From: Pseudomonas lopnurensis
GTDB lineage: Bacteria; Pseudomonadota; Gammaproteobacteria; Pseudomonadales; Pseudomonadaceae
Reading direction: 5' to 3'
DNA: 61,794 nt
Assembly: GCF_015070855.1 (NCBI RefSeq)
Contig: NZ_JADDIX010000091.1
Coordinates: forward strand, 1-61,794
In this document: one piece after another, positions 7,563 through 16,877 of the stretch
Position numbering within the stretch: position 1 is the first letter of the stretch
Layout of the letters: every line of letters begins with the position of its first letter
The notes under the pieces: generated by a model
What the model saw: only the letters and a program-made list of their open reading frames with translations
Databases searched by the model: none
What the model was told of the DNA's origin: nothing
Program-made: the position numbers and the translations under genes

Positions 7563-10136
7563 GTGGACGTTCAGGCAGAGATTCGTACATGGCTGCTCAA
7601 GCAAAATGATTGGCTACAAGAGGCCGCTGACAGACTTCTGAAAAATGGAGAGCTGAGTCCGGCGGATATTGCTGCCCTGGTGGCCATCCTCAAGACTCCA
7701 GCAGGCCAAAAGCCTACCAAGCACCGCGGCTTCGTGGAATTGACCAACAATCCAAAGGTAGGAGATGAGCTGCGGTTGGTTCGAATCGCCGAGGTTGTCG
7801 GGATCGAGAACCTGGAGCCCCGCGCTCCACTTGAGTTTGGCAGCGCGAACCTCACCGTGATCTACGGCCACAACGGATCAGGTAAATCCAGCTATACCCG
7901 CATTCTCAAAAAGGTCTCGGGCAAGCCAAGGGCCGTTGACCTAAAAACCAACGTGTTCAAGGCGGCTCCGGCGCACAGCAAATGCCATATCACCTCTCAG
8001 CTCAACGGCGTAGAGAGCTTGCATGAGTGGAGCGTAGGAGGCGACGCCGTCGACACACTGCGAGGCATCGACATCTTCGACAGTGACGAGGCCAGTCATT
8101 ATCTGACAGCTGAAAGCGCTGCGACCTATATCCCTCCCGTCCTTAGTCTCTTTGAGAAGCTTGCTTCCGCAGTCGAAATGGTTCGGCAGACTCTGGAGTC
8201 CGAGCAAGACAAACTGGTCAGCGTATTACCCGTGCTCCCACCGATTTACGGTACAACCCCCTCCCAAAAGCTGTACAGCGAGCTCGGCAAATTGTCCGTG
8301 GCTGAACTTGAAACGGCCTTGCATTGGGCCGCTGAAGATGAGCTTAGGCTTGTAGAGCTAGTGGAGCGCCTCAAGACCGAAGATCCCTCCGCGTTGGCAC
8401 AACAGAAACGACGCACTAAGGTCGAGCTCCAAAAAATCATCAGTGCACTCCAGCAAGCGTCTACTGCTTTTGGAGTCGATAACATTCAGGCACTGCGCCT
8501 CCTCAGACAGGATGCGGTGTCCAAACGACAAATTGCTGTCGAGGGCGCCAAGGTAAAGTCAGCCGTGCTTGAAGGGGTGGGCACCGCCACATGGCGTGCG
8601 ATGTGGGAGGCTGCCAGGCTCTATTCCGCAACGCCATATCCGGAAACTGCCTTTCCGGCGACTGCGGATGCACGGTGCGTGCTATGTCACCAAGAACTTT
8701 CTGAAGATGCGCAGCAGCGGTTGAAGGACTTTGAATCATTCGTGCATAGCAAGCTTGAATCAGATGCGAAGACCGCTGAAGCAAAGTACAAAGCGGGCCT
8801 TGATCAGCTGCCAGGCATCACAGCTGAACAAGATATACAGACCCAGTGCCAGGCTGCCGGCGTGACAGATGAGGCTTGGTGGAATTACCTCAATGGCTTC
8901 TGGCAGCAAGCGCTTTCAGCAAAAAACGCTCTGATTGCTCATGAAGTCGAGCAGCTTGCAACCCCAGTTCACGCAGTCGATGAAGCCATCATTAAGTTGA
9001 CGGGTTATCGAGATGAACTGGAAGCGACCGCAGCTCAGTACGATCAGGATGCTCTGGGGTTTGATAGAGCGCAGGCGACCAATCAAAAGCTAGCGCTGGA
9101 AGCCAAGAAGTGGATTACAGAGCAAGCTGCGGCTATTCGTGTTGAGGTCGATCGACTGCGCCAGGTGAAAGACTATGAGTCCTGGAAAGGGTTGGCAGGC
9201 ACCCGAGCGATATCGATGAAATCAGCAGAGGTGACCCAAGCTGTCGTCACCGAGGCGTACGTTGAACGATTCAATCGGGAGCTCCTGGCACTCGGAGCAA
9301 CCCGCATACAAGTTGAACTGGTCAAGACCAGAACTCGCAACGCCAAGGTACTGCATCAGCTCAAGCTCAAAGGTGCTCAAAACGGTCGTGCCATGCCCGA
9401 CAGTGTCTTGAGTGACGGAGAGCGTCGCATCATTTCCCTTGCGGCATTTCTGGCCGATGTCTGTGATAAGCCGGGCGCGGCCCCTTTCCTATTTGATGAT
9501 CCTATCTCCTCCCTCGACCATGATTTTGAATGGTTTGTGGCATGCCGCCTCGTTGAGCTTGCCAAAACCAGGCAGGTAATTGTGCTCACTCACCGATTGT
9601 CCCTTTACGGAATTCTGGAAGACTTGGCCCGAAAACAAGGCGATAAGTGGAAAGCAGATCACTATCAACCTATGTGTATCGAAGCCTACGCTGGTGTTGC
9701 TGGCCACCCGGCAGACCAGGACGTTTGGAACGCCAATACAAAAAAGGCCAACAACCTTTTGATCACCAAGCTGGATGCCGCGCGCAAGGCGGGTGAGACG
9801 GGTGGTGCTGCGGCCTACCGGATGCTCGCCCAAGGAATTTGCAGTGAGTTTCGCAAGCTGATTGAGCGGTCAGTTGAAGAGGATTTGCTTAACAAGGTCG
9901 TGCTCCGGCATCGGCGTAGCATTACCACCGATAACCGACTGCATGCTATTCAGGGCATCGAGCCACAGGACTGCAAACTGATTGATACGTTGATGACCAA
10001 ATACAGCTGCTACGAGCACAGTCAATCTAGTGAAGTACCCGTATTTATTCCGGATGAGCCAGAGCTGCGTCAGGACTTGGAAGCACTCAAGGCCTGGCGT
10101 GACGGTTTGACCAAGCGACGCGCTGAAGCGGCTTAG
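7563..10136 (+). CDS. RloC/PrrC-like AAA_13 ATPase with Rad50-type zinc hook
   Basis: A 857-residue SMC/ABC-like ATPase. I start at GTG 7563 because GGAGG sits eight bases upstream; the frame is open nine codons further. Numbered from the upstream ATG at 7536, Walker A GHNGSGKSS is at 111-119, a central charged helical region contains the zinc hook CVLC (381-384), the ABC signature LSDGERR is at 625-631, Walker B FLFDDPISSLD at 651-661, and H-loop TH at 685-686. The hook plus AAA_13 core is the architecture of the anticodon nuclease RloC. The C-terminal region has R773-x3-E777 and His792, which could be the PrrC/RloC nuclease residues, but I cannot confirm this. It shares an operon with an Mrr-like nuclease. 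Confidence 0.85.
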   Translation: MDVQAEIRTWLLKQNDWLQEAADRLLKNGELSPADIAALVAILKTPAGQKPTKHRGFVELTNNPKVGDELRLVRIAEVVGIENLEPRAPLEFGSANLTVIYGHNGSGKSSYTRILKKVSGKPRAVDLKTNVFKAAPAHSKCHITSQLNGVESLHEWSVGGDAVDTLRGIDIFDSDEASHYLTAESAATYIPPVLSLFEKLASAVEMVRQTLESEQDKLVSVLPVLPPIYGTTPSQKLYSELGKLSVAELETALHWAAEDELRLVELVERLKTEDPSALAQQKRRTKVELQKIISALQQASTAFGVDNIQALRLLRQDAVSKRQIAVEGAKVKSAVLEGVGTATWRAMWEAARLYSATPYPETAFPATADARCVLCHQELSEDAQQRLKDFESFVHSKLESDAKTAEAKYKAGLDQLPGITAEQDIQTQCQAAGVTDEAWWNYLNGFWQQALSAKNALIAHEVEQLATPVHAVDEAIIKLTGYRDELEATAAQYDQDALGFDRAQATNQKLALEAKKWITEQAAAIRVEVDRLRQVKDYESWKGLAGTRAISMKSAEVTQAVVTEAYVERFNRELLALGATRIQVELVKTRTRNAKVLHQLKLKGAQNGRAMPDSVLSDGERRIISLAAFLADVCDKPGAAPFLFDDPISSLDHDFEWFVACRLVELAKTRQVIVLTHRLSLYGILEDLARKQGDKWKADHYQPMCIEAYAGVAGHPADQDVWNANTKKANNLLITKLDAARKAGETGGAAAYRMLAQGICSEFRKLIERSVEEDLLNKVVLRHRRSITTDNRLHAIQGIEPQDCKLIDTLMTKYSCYEHSQSSEVPVFIPDEPELRQDLEALKAWRDGLTKRRAEAA

Positions 10137-10158
10137 GCGTGGTCGCCTCAGTGGTCAA

Positions 10159-11136
10159 ATGACTTATAAGGCGAAGCCTTTAATCTCCTTCGAGTCAATG
10201 GATAGGAATGCCATGCCAGCTTTGAATTTCAAGGAAATCGCTCCGGCTCACAAAGGCACGGAGCGTGATCAGTTTGAGCTGTTCGCACGTGATTTTCTGG
10301 AAGCGGAAGGCTTTTCCGTTGTCGTAGGCCCTGATCGAGGACAGGACGCGGGGCGGGATCTTATCGTGAGTGAAATCAGATTTGGTCCAGGTGGGCAGTC
10401 CGAGTACCGTTGGCTCGTCAGCTGCAAACACAAAGCGGGATCGGGCGAATCTGTCGGTCACAATGAAGACATCAATCTACGCGATCGACTGGGGACTCAT
10501 CGCTGCAATGGCTTCATCGCCTTTTACTCGACCGTGGCCAGCAGTACCCTCGCGACACACCTAAAAGCCTTACTCCCCGAATACGGTCTTCTGGTATTCG
10601 ACAACGAATTAATCGAAGCCAAGCTGCTCGACTCGCCAAAGGGGCGTGCGCTCGCTGCCAGGTATATGCCAGTGTCATTCCAACGCTGGGTACTTGCCTC
10701 TCAATACGCCGAGGCACCGGCCACAGCAAGTGCCGTTAAGGATCGCTTCTTTCTCCGTGAGCCCCACTCGTCATTGGAAACCGCACTTTCGGAAGCCGCG
10801 GCCAGGGATGCCATGGTCTTCGTTGTCGTGTACGACGAACTTCACTCCACAAAAAGCGATTTGACCTATCGCTTGGGCTACTTCATGGGTTATGAGCTCA
10901 CAAAGCGCCTTGTGGATGAGCATTTTGTAGCGGTGCTAGGTTCAAGCTCATTGCCTTCGCTGCAGGCCCTGATTCCCGACGATGATCCGCTGGAAGACTG
11001 CCGGCTGATCATCATGGACGCGACAAGGCGGGAGATCTACTCGGACACTGTCTACGCGAACAAGAAGGAAGCACTAAAGATAGTCCGATCTGCTATCCAG
11101 GACGGATCCAAGCTCAAGAGTAGCCTCAGCAATTAG
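10159..11136 (+). CDS. Mrr-like restriction endonuclease, partner of the zinc-hook ATPase
   Basis: A 325-residue protein 22 bp behind the ATPase gene. The N-terminal half shows a PD-(D/E)XK fold of Mrr type: a Glu in DQFELFARDFLEAEGF (about residue 40), D67 in DRGQDAGRDL, and the WLVSCKHKAG strand where C89-K90 replaces the common QxK. The C-terminal part (about 210-320) is an unassigned alpha/beta region (AMVFVVVYDELHS, then a strand/helix pattern). Start is uncertain: ATG at 10213 has a GGA-rich site and would remove 18 residues. Family knowledge suggests cleavage of modified or foreign DNA. The stop overlaps the convergent antitoxin remnant by four bases. Confidence 0.8.
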   Translation: MTYKAKPLISFESMDRNAMPALNFKEIAPAHKGTERDQFELFARDFLEAEGFSVVVGPDRGQDAGRDLIVSEIRFGPGGQSEYRWLVSCKHKAGSGESVGHNEDINLRDRLGTHRCNGFIAFYSTVASSTLATHLKALLPEYGLLVFDNELIEAKLLDSPKGRALAARYMPVSFQRWVLASQYAEAPATASAVKDRFFLREPHSSLETALSEAAARDAMVFVVVYDELHSTKSDLTYRLGYFMGYELTKRLVDEHFVAVLGSSSLPSLQALIPDDDPLEDCRLIIMDATRREIYSDTVYANKKEALKIVRSAIQDGSKLKSSLSN

Positions 11137-11586
11137 TCAGTGATACACACCGTACTCACGAGGAATGAGGCCAATACCTCATAGTCAGAGGGGGCTTTGA
11201 GTAGATCCTGTGGGATCCGCTGCTCCAGCCCCAGTTTTGATTTGCTAAGCCATCGCTCTGCTTTGATCCCCGAACCAAACATGGGCTCCGCGCGCGAGTA
11301 CGGCGAGCAATCGGAGCAAATGGATGCCGTTTTCGGGTGTGAGGCTTGCAGGCGGCACCCTGAGCCATCGCTGCAGCGTTCGCGCTGAAATGCCCATTGC
11401 CCGTATGACCAATTGGCGATTTTTCAGGAGATTAGTGTGCTGGGCAACCTGAATCAATTCGCAGAGTACCAAGTCGGTGGCGAACGCGTCAGACACCTCT
11501 GCTGCGCTCCAACTTTGCGTCGCTTGGTCAACCACTCGTTTAGTCAAAACTCCGAGTGCGAGGTCGGACACGAAGGACTCATTCAT
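11133..11586 (-). pseudogene. Frameshifted Xre/MbcA/ParS-type antitoxin
   Basis: From the ATG at 11586 the frame encodes an HTH domain (IRAMGISARTLQRWLRV) running into LRLLAVLARGAHV, then shifts and stops at 11245. In the neighbouring minus-strand frame the sequence continues as FGSGIKAERWLSKSK and later IPQDLLKAPSDYEVL, ending at a TAA at 11133-11135. That is the C-terminal toxin-binding half of the Xre-MbcA-ParS family. A net change of one base near 11273 (one extra or two missing) separates the halves. No RES toxin gene is adjacent. It is probably a decayed antitoxin orphan; a sequencing error is the main alternative. Confidence 0.8.
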
Positions 11587-11930
11587 GTATTTCGTCCGTG
11601 CGCATATCTAGTAGAGGATTAGTGGCCCGCCTCGCGAGAAGGCGTGACCTAGCGTCATCACCAGGAAGTGGCTGGGGGACAGCCACAGAACCACCCAATA
11701 TCCGCTTCGCCGTTGACTGGCTGCTTCTGGCCGGCTGCTGCCTGTCGCGACAGGCCGGAATCGACCCACAGCAGTCGTTCATGAATGTCTCCCGTTGGAT
11801 GCCTGAATTTCCCTCTAACCCGAACTAGTCGGGTATATCGCCTACCTCTGTGGCAATAGATGACAAATTTGATGCTCTGCCAGGATAGGTGCGACCAGCA
11901 AGGACTGCCCCTTTGGGCTCACGATAAAAG
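11587..11930. other. Intergenic region with a palindromic Pseudomonas repeat
   Basis: No supported gene. The perfect 14-bp palindrome CCTGTCGCGACAGG lies at 11741-11754 inside a segment (GCTGCTTCTGGCCGG...) of the style of common Pseudomonas intergenic repeats. Confidence 0.5.
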
Positions 11931-14900
11931 TTAGAGATCTACGGGCGGCCAAGATTGGCCGGATGCGAGATCGGGGTGACGCGGTTCGCCCATCGGCCTG
12001 CCATGTTCCAGGCGCCATTCTTCGATCTGACCGAGAAGCATGAAGGCAGACCTCCGTCGTTTCTCGTCCCCAATCGCCATTCTGAACAGCAGGACGCGCA
12101 GTTCATTTGAAGCGCGTGCGTGTCGCGTGAAGACGTTGGAATTTTGCCCATAGGGTCGTCGTTCGACGAAAGCACTTTCGAGTTGGTCCCAAATGCCCTG
12201 CGGAACCGGTGAGGGCTTAGCGTCATCGATCAGGTTCATATTTGCGGCAAGGGCTTCGGGCGTTCCGAGCCAGTTCATTACCTTCGAGAGGACGTGCCGA
12301 CTGAGTTCCGGCAGTTCGCGTTCGCACAAATTCAGCAGCCACGCGGCCACCTCAGGCCTGCGCTGGGCCAGCTCCGTGAGCCGCGCGACCAGCACGTCCT
12401 CGCGGTGAAGACGACGCGTCAGCGCGATGCCGCAAATATCCGGATCGACAAAACCCAGGAGCAGTTCCTGCGCGCGCGGAGTATCGAGCGCGGCGAAGGC
12501 GTTGATGAAGCTGTCCTCGCATTGCTCGAACGTCTGCGCATCACGCGCAAGCTCGTACAAGAGATCGACGGAGGCATCCGATCGGCTCTCGCCGAGAGCG
12601 GTGACAAGTTCGCGCAGTTCATACCCCCGGAATTGCCGCTTGCCAAGCACGTCGCGCATCTTGGCGATCCCGGCCGCGGGGTCGTCGACGAACGGGCAGA
12701 GCGCAAGGATGCGGCGCAGAAGGTACCTGTCTGAATCCTGCATCCATTTCTCCGTCCGCTCGACGATAGAATCGACGAGGGCGAACGCGGTGGTTGCGGG
12801 CAAGACGACACCCGCCATCAACAGGCGCTCGGCGGCGTCAAGACAGATGTATTGGTCCCATTGGCCGGGCATGGCAATTGCGTCGAGCACCGCTGACGCG
12901 GAACCACGGCCGTCAATTGCGGCAAGCGCCTTTGCGAGCTCTTTCAGCCCTGCAGCGGATTTCCCGTCTTGGTTCTGCTCTCGCAGGCGCTTGATTTCGG
13001 CATCGAGTGCGGCGGCGAACCGTGTGCGCCGCAGGTCGTCGCCGGGCTGCGGAGTGCGACCTTCGCGTGCGGCCCACATCATGTCGTAGCGGAACGTCCG
13101 GTCGAAGGAACGCTCCGATTTTGGCACGAAGTCGCGCGCCATCGCAGCGGCGGCCTCGGAGCGGTATTCCGGCTCGGGAAGCAGGTCAATGAGCACCTGC
13201 TCGGCACCGGCCGCGTTGAGGTGCATGACGGCGGCGATGTGCCAGCCGGCGTAGCTCATGGCTGCACCATCACCGAGAGGTCCGCGGTCGCCGGCAGCAC
13301 GCTCGGCCCGGCCGCGGCGTACCCGCTCGATGTCGGCGCGGATGAGCCTCACCAGGTCCGCCATGTCTTCGGGCCTTCCGGCTTGGGCGATCGACGAGGC
13401 CAGGTTAGCTTTCTCCTTGCCGTTGAAATCGTCTTGGCGCAGGACGACATCAACGCTGTTTTTCAGGTAGGTGCAAAGGTGTGCCTTCAGGTCGTCGTCC
13501 GCGATGCGGAGCGGTTCCACGTCCGATCTGGCGACCCTGCTCAGAAGGCCGGCTGCGACTTTGATGTCGAGCGGATCGCCGCTGGTGACGGACGAGAGAA
13601 TGCCAGCCGCGGCGATGTCGTCGGGAAGGTGGCGAAACATGGCTTCCAGTTGGCGCATCATCTGCCACTCGAGTTCGTGCCGCACGCCGGGCTCCGCATC
13701 CACATTGCGCCGCAGCTCGCGCAGCTTCGCAAACACGCGCGCCGCAAGGTTGGCTTCTGCACGCGCGGCAATGATGGAAATCACGCCGCCGAAGTGCCCG
13801 TTCTTGAGGTCTTCGGTCTCGAGGCGTTGCAGGTATTTCTCGACGAGACTGTCGGGAATGACGGTCGCAAACGGCAACCAATACTCGGGCTCGTAGAGGA
13901 AGCCTTCGGCAATCTGGACGGCCACCCACTCGCTCACCCAGGCGGGATCGCTTTTGCGCAGATGCTTGAGCGCCGGCTGGATGTAGTGCGGAGCCAGATT
14001 GCGCAGGTCGCCGCCGGACAGCGCCGCCAGTGCATCCTTGATGACTCCGTCCATCCCTGTCTCGCCAAAATCGATCAAATCGAGCGCGGTTCGCAGGCGG
14101 GCGGGATGGTCCGTGGTGCTCTCGATGAATTTCCGCATCGCTGCGATAGTCTTGGGCCTGAGGGCCGCGGGCATGCGGTCGGCGGATTGGCGCGAGACCT
14201 CCTCGAATGTCTGCTCATCCATCGACTCGAGGACGCGGGTCAGCGCGTCGTCAGACCCGGTCCACATGAGGCCGGAGACCGCGGCCTTCTTCACCGCGAC
14301 GCTCTTGTCCTCGGCAGCAAAGGCGGCAATCTCGTCATCGATACGATGATGTAGCAGTTCGGAGACGAAATCCGCGCGCGCCTCGTCGCCCCAGCCGCGC
14401 ACCTGTTCGTGCCAGTTCGCTCCCAACGACGAGACATGGATGTCCGGCCAGAGCCGGTAAGTGCGTAGCCGCGTCTGCTGGTCTTGTTCCGACAGAAGCG
14501 GCACGATGAGGTCGCTGAAGTCGTCCGCGCCGGTAGCCAGCAAGGCGGCGGTGGCATACTGGCGAAAGCTGCCGTCGCGGATCGTGTAGAGGGCGCGAAG
14601 ACGCTCGCCGACGGCTGCGCGAACTTCATTCCAGACGGCCGTGCCGCAAAGCTGCGCAAGCTCGGCAGCGAATACTGGGTCGACGGCGAGTGCCATTGCC
14701 ACCAGCTTCCTGCCGGCGCTGGTGTTTCTCCTGTCGGTTTCTCCGTCGCCGGTCTGTTCAGCAAACGTCTCGGCGATCATGAGCAGGGGTTCGGCCCATG
14801 CCGGATCGTTCACGTAGTCCGCCGTAAAGCAGCCGGTCGCGTCGTGGTCATCGCACCGCAGGTCGAAAAGCAGCCCACGCAAGTCAAGCGCAGCGTAGTA

Positions 14901-16439
14901 CTCCTGAAGCTGCTGATGCTCGAATTGAAACGCCGTTTGCGGGTAGTCGACGCGCTCGAAGACGTGGTGCGCCGTGAGCGTCGCGAGGATCGTCGGCGCT
15001 CCTACCGGCTCGATCTGGCCACGGTGCGCAAGCTCTCGTGCAACGGCAGCAACGACAGCGCGGGCATCAGCCTCGGGCAATGCCACCGCGCCGCGGCGGG
15101 TCATCTCGGTTGCGATGGCCTTCAGGTAGTCCTTTTGCCGGCCGAAGATTGGTGCTGCGTGCAGCGCGTTTCTGTGTTCGTCGCGTCGTTCTTGCAAACG
15201 GAGAACTTGGTCTAGGATTCCGATTTTCGTGGAGGGAATTTCGGCGCCAGCTTCAAACAGCGAAGCGACTTCCGAGAGGATGAATGGCGTGCGGGTCAGC
15301 TCGTCGAGCGACGGGTCGGCATCGATGCGGGCGCGAAGCTCGGCGTCTTTCGCGCCAAGGCGGGCCGCCAGATACGCGACCCGCTGCGTACGCCGCAGGC
15401 GCAGCAATCGCAGCCGTAAAGCGCCGGGCAGTGGCGGTGTTAAATGGTACGTGCGGGTTGCGACGATGATGCCAGCGCTCGGAAAATCCCGTTCGAGTTC
15501 CCGGAGTGCGTCATTCGCCTGCGAGGAATTCGTCTCCGCAATTTCATTCCAGCCGTTCAACAAAAACAGGAAAGGTTCCGTTTGCTGCACGCGCGCGAGG
15601 TCGGCGGCCGTGAGACCTTCGGCCTGGAACGCAGGCATGCCGGCAATGTATTCGAGAATTCCCCGGTGCGAGGACGTCCACGCCGGAAGTTCGACGATAA
15701 GCGGTGTGCCGGCGGTGCGCACGCGTTGTGCGAGCTGTATCAGCGTCGTGGTTTTTCCGCGGCCGGCGGGCCCTTCGAGAACGATGCGGCTGCTCTGCAA
15801 TAGCGCCAGGTCGATTTGCTCCAGCGACAGCACGTCGGCAGACTCCGCGCCGTTCGGGTCAAGCCGCACTGTTGTGAGCTCGATGAGCGGATGCCCTTTT
15901 GTCTTGGCTGCCCAGGCCCGTGTGACAGCATTGGCCGCACGCTTTGTTCTTTCAATGAGGTCTGCGACCTGCGGTTCGGCATCGATATCGAGGTGGAGGA
16001 AGCTCGCACGGAGCGAAGCGTTCTCCGGCATCATCATCTGCGTGATGATTTCCTCGCGCTCGATGATGTGAAGTTCGACGCTGTGGTCTTTTTGAATAGC
16101 CTCTTCCCACCGCTTTCGGTCGGCGTTGCCAACTTTGGCGGACGTCACGAAGAGGAGCTTCCTGAGGTCAGGAAAGTTCTTCTTGGCGGTCTCCGCATCG
16201 TCAGAAATCTTCTTCAGCGTTGGCGTGATCGAGGCGGCGAGCCCCTTGCCAATATTCTCCGGCGTCAGGCTTGCGGGCGCGTAGGCATCGAGGCCGAGAT
16301 CCTTCTTCCGCTGGCGGGCGATGAGTTCGGGCCAGCGCTTCTTGCCGAGTACTACCGCCAGCCCCTGAAAACGCATCCCCTCCTCTTGGGAGGCGAGCTC
16401 ATCGAGTGCCCTTTCAATGTCGGTTCTCAAGACAGCCAT
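11931..16439 (-). CDS. NACHT/STAND ATPase with N-terminal nuclease-like domain (Avs/bNACHT type)
   Basis: A 1502-residue protein (from ATG 16439; the frame is open 22 codons upstream). Residues about 1-150 resemble a PD-(D/E)XK domain (WPELIARQRKKDLGLDAYA, then GKGLAASIT and LLFVTSAKV); the usual catalytic lysine is not obvious. A NACHT module follows, with Walker A GPAGRGKTTTL (about 223-233), a Walker B-like FLFLLNGWNEI in which both expected acidic residues are Asn, and sensor-like IIVATRTYHL. The last ~1000 residues are helical-repeat-like (HEAT/TPR style). This three-part build matches bacterial NLR-like anti-phage sensors that recognise a phage protein and activate a nuclease. It sits inside the MITE-bounded segment. 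Confidence 0.85.
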   Translation of the reverse strand: MAVLRTDIERALDELASQEEGMRFQGLAVVLGKKRWPELIARQRKKDLGLDAYAPASLTPENIGKGLAASITPTLKKISDDAETAKKNFPDLRKLLFVTSAKVGNADRKRWEEAIQKDHSVELHIIEREEIITQMMMPENASLRASFLHLDIDAEPQVADLIERTKRAANAVTRAWAAKTKGHPLIELTTVRLDPNGAESADVLSLEQIDLALLQSSRIVLEGPAGRGKTTTLIQLAQRVRTAGTPLIVELPAWTSSHRGILEYIAGMPAFQAEGLTAADLARVQQTEPFLFLLNGWNEIAETNSSQANDALRELERDFPSAGIIVATRTYHLTPPLPGALRLRLLRLRRTQRVAYLAARLGAKDAELRARIDADPSLDELTRTPFILSEVASLFEAGAEIPSTKIGILDQVLRLQERRDEHRNALHAAPIFGRQKDYLKAIATEMTRRGAVALPEADARAVVAAVARELAHRGQIEPVGAPTILATLTAHHVFERVDYPQTAFQFEHQQLQEYYAALDLRGLLFDLRCDDHDATGCFTADYVNDPAWAEPLLMIAETFAEQTGDGETDRRNTSAGRKLVAMALAVDPVFAAELAQLCGTAVWNEVRAAVGERLRALYTIRDGSFRQYATAALLATGADDFSDLIVPLLSEQDQQTRLRTYRLWPDIHVSSLGANWHEQVRGWGDEARADFVSELLHHRIDDEIAAFAAEDKSVAVKKAAVSGLMWTGSDDALTRVLESMDEQTFEEVSRQSADRMPAALRPKTIAAMRKFIESTTDHPARLRTALDLIDFGETGMDGVIKDALAALSGGDLRNLAPHYIQPALKHLRKSDPAWVSEWVAVQIAEGFLYEPEYWLPFATVIPDSLVEKYLQRLETEDLKNGHFGGVISIIAARAEANLAARVFAKLRELRRNVDAEPGVRHELEWQMMRQLEAMFRHLPDDIAAAGILSSVTSGDPLDIKVAAGLLSRVARSDVEPLRIADDDLKAHLCTYLKNSVDVVLRQDDFNGKEKANLASSIAQAGRPEDMADLVRLIRADIERVRRGRAERAAGDRGPLGDGAAMSYAGWHIAAVMHLNAAGAEQVLIDLLPEPEYRSEAAAAMARDFVPKSERSFDRTFRYDMMWAAREGRTPQPGDDLRRTRFAAALDAEIKRLREQNQDGKSAAGLKELAKALAAIDGRGSASAVLDAIAMPGQWDQYICLDAAERLLMAGVVLPATTAFALVDSIVERTEKWMQDSDRYLLRRILALCPFVDDPAAGIAKMRDVLGKRQFRGYELRELVTALGESRSDASVDLLYELARDAQTFEQCEDSFINAFAALDTPRAQELLLGFVDPDICGIALTRRLHREDVLVARLTELAQRRPEVAAWLLNLCERELPELSRHVLSKVMNWLGTPEALAANMNLIDDAKPSPVPQGIWDQLESAFVERRPYGQNSNVFTRHARASNELRVLLFRMAIGDEKRRRSAFMLLGQIEEWRLEHGRPMGEPRHPDLASGQSWPPVDL

Positions 16440-16580
16440 TCGTAGACCGCGCTGCGTGTCGAAGGAGTGTGGGGGAATATGCCACGGCTTACTCGGCCGT
16501 TCCACGTGCCCGACATGTCGTTACCATCACCCGTGAACTTTCTGCAGACTGTGAACCTACTCAGGTGACCGACCGCTTCT

Positions 16581-16766
16581 GGCCGATTCTGTTGAAAAAG
16601 TCCCGTCCCGATTCTTGCCCATGAAAGAGCCTGAGCGAGGTGGAAATCTGGTTCGCTTAGAAGGCGGAGCTGCCTTGATTTTTCCGTAGCAACGCCGAAA
16701 TCGAGCGTTTCTTGAGCTGCCGCCAAGCAGCGCTCTCAAAAATCGACTTTTTCAACAGAATCGGCC
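16581..16766 (-). mobile_element. MITE-like element, copy 2 (186 bp, inverted relative to copy 1)
   Basis: Same 22-bp terminal inverted repeats as 7231-7416 (16581-16602 and 16745-16766), same length, opposite orientation. It lies in the 437-bp gap upstream of the NACHT gene. The other bases of that gap show nothing recognisable. Confidence 0.85.
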
Positions 16767-16877
16767 GATCTCCGCCCATGGCGACCGGCGGAAATCGGCC
16801 CAAACCGGGCCATCGCTAATGCTCGATATAAGCGGAGAGGCTCAGCTTGCTGGGTCATGTCCGCTCGATGGAGGGGG

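Noticed and set aside
12969-14354. A 461-residue plus-strand frame inside the NACHT gene
   Set aside because: Composition is that of a shadow frame; the minus-strand protein is clearly coding.
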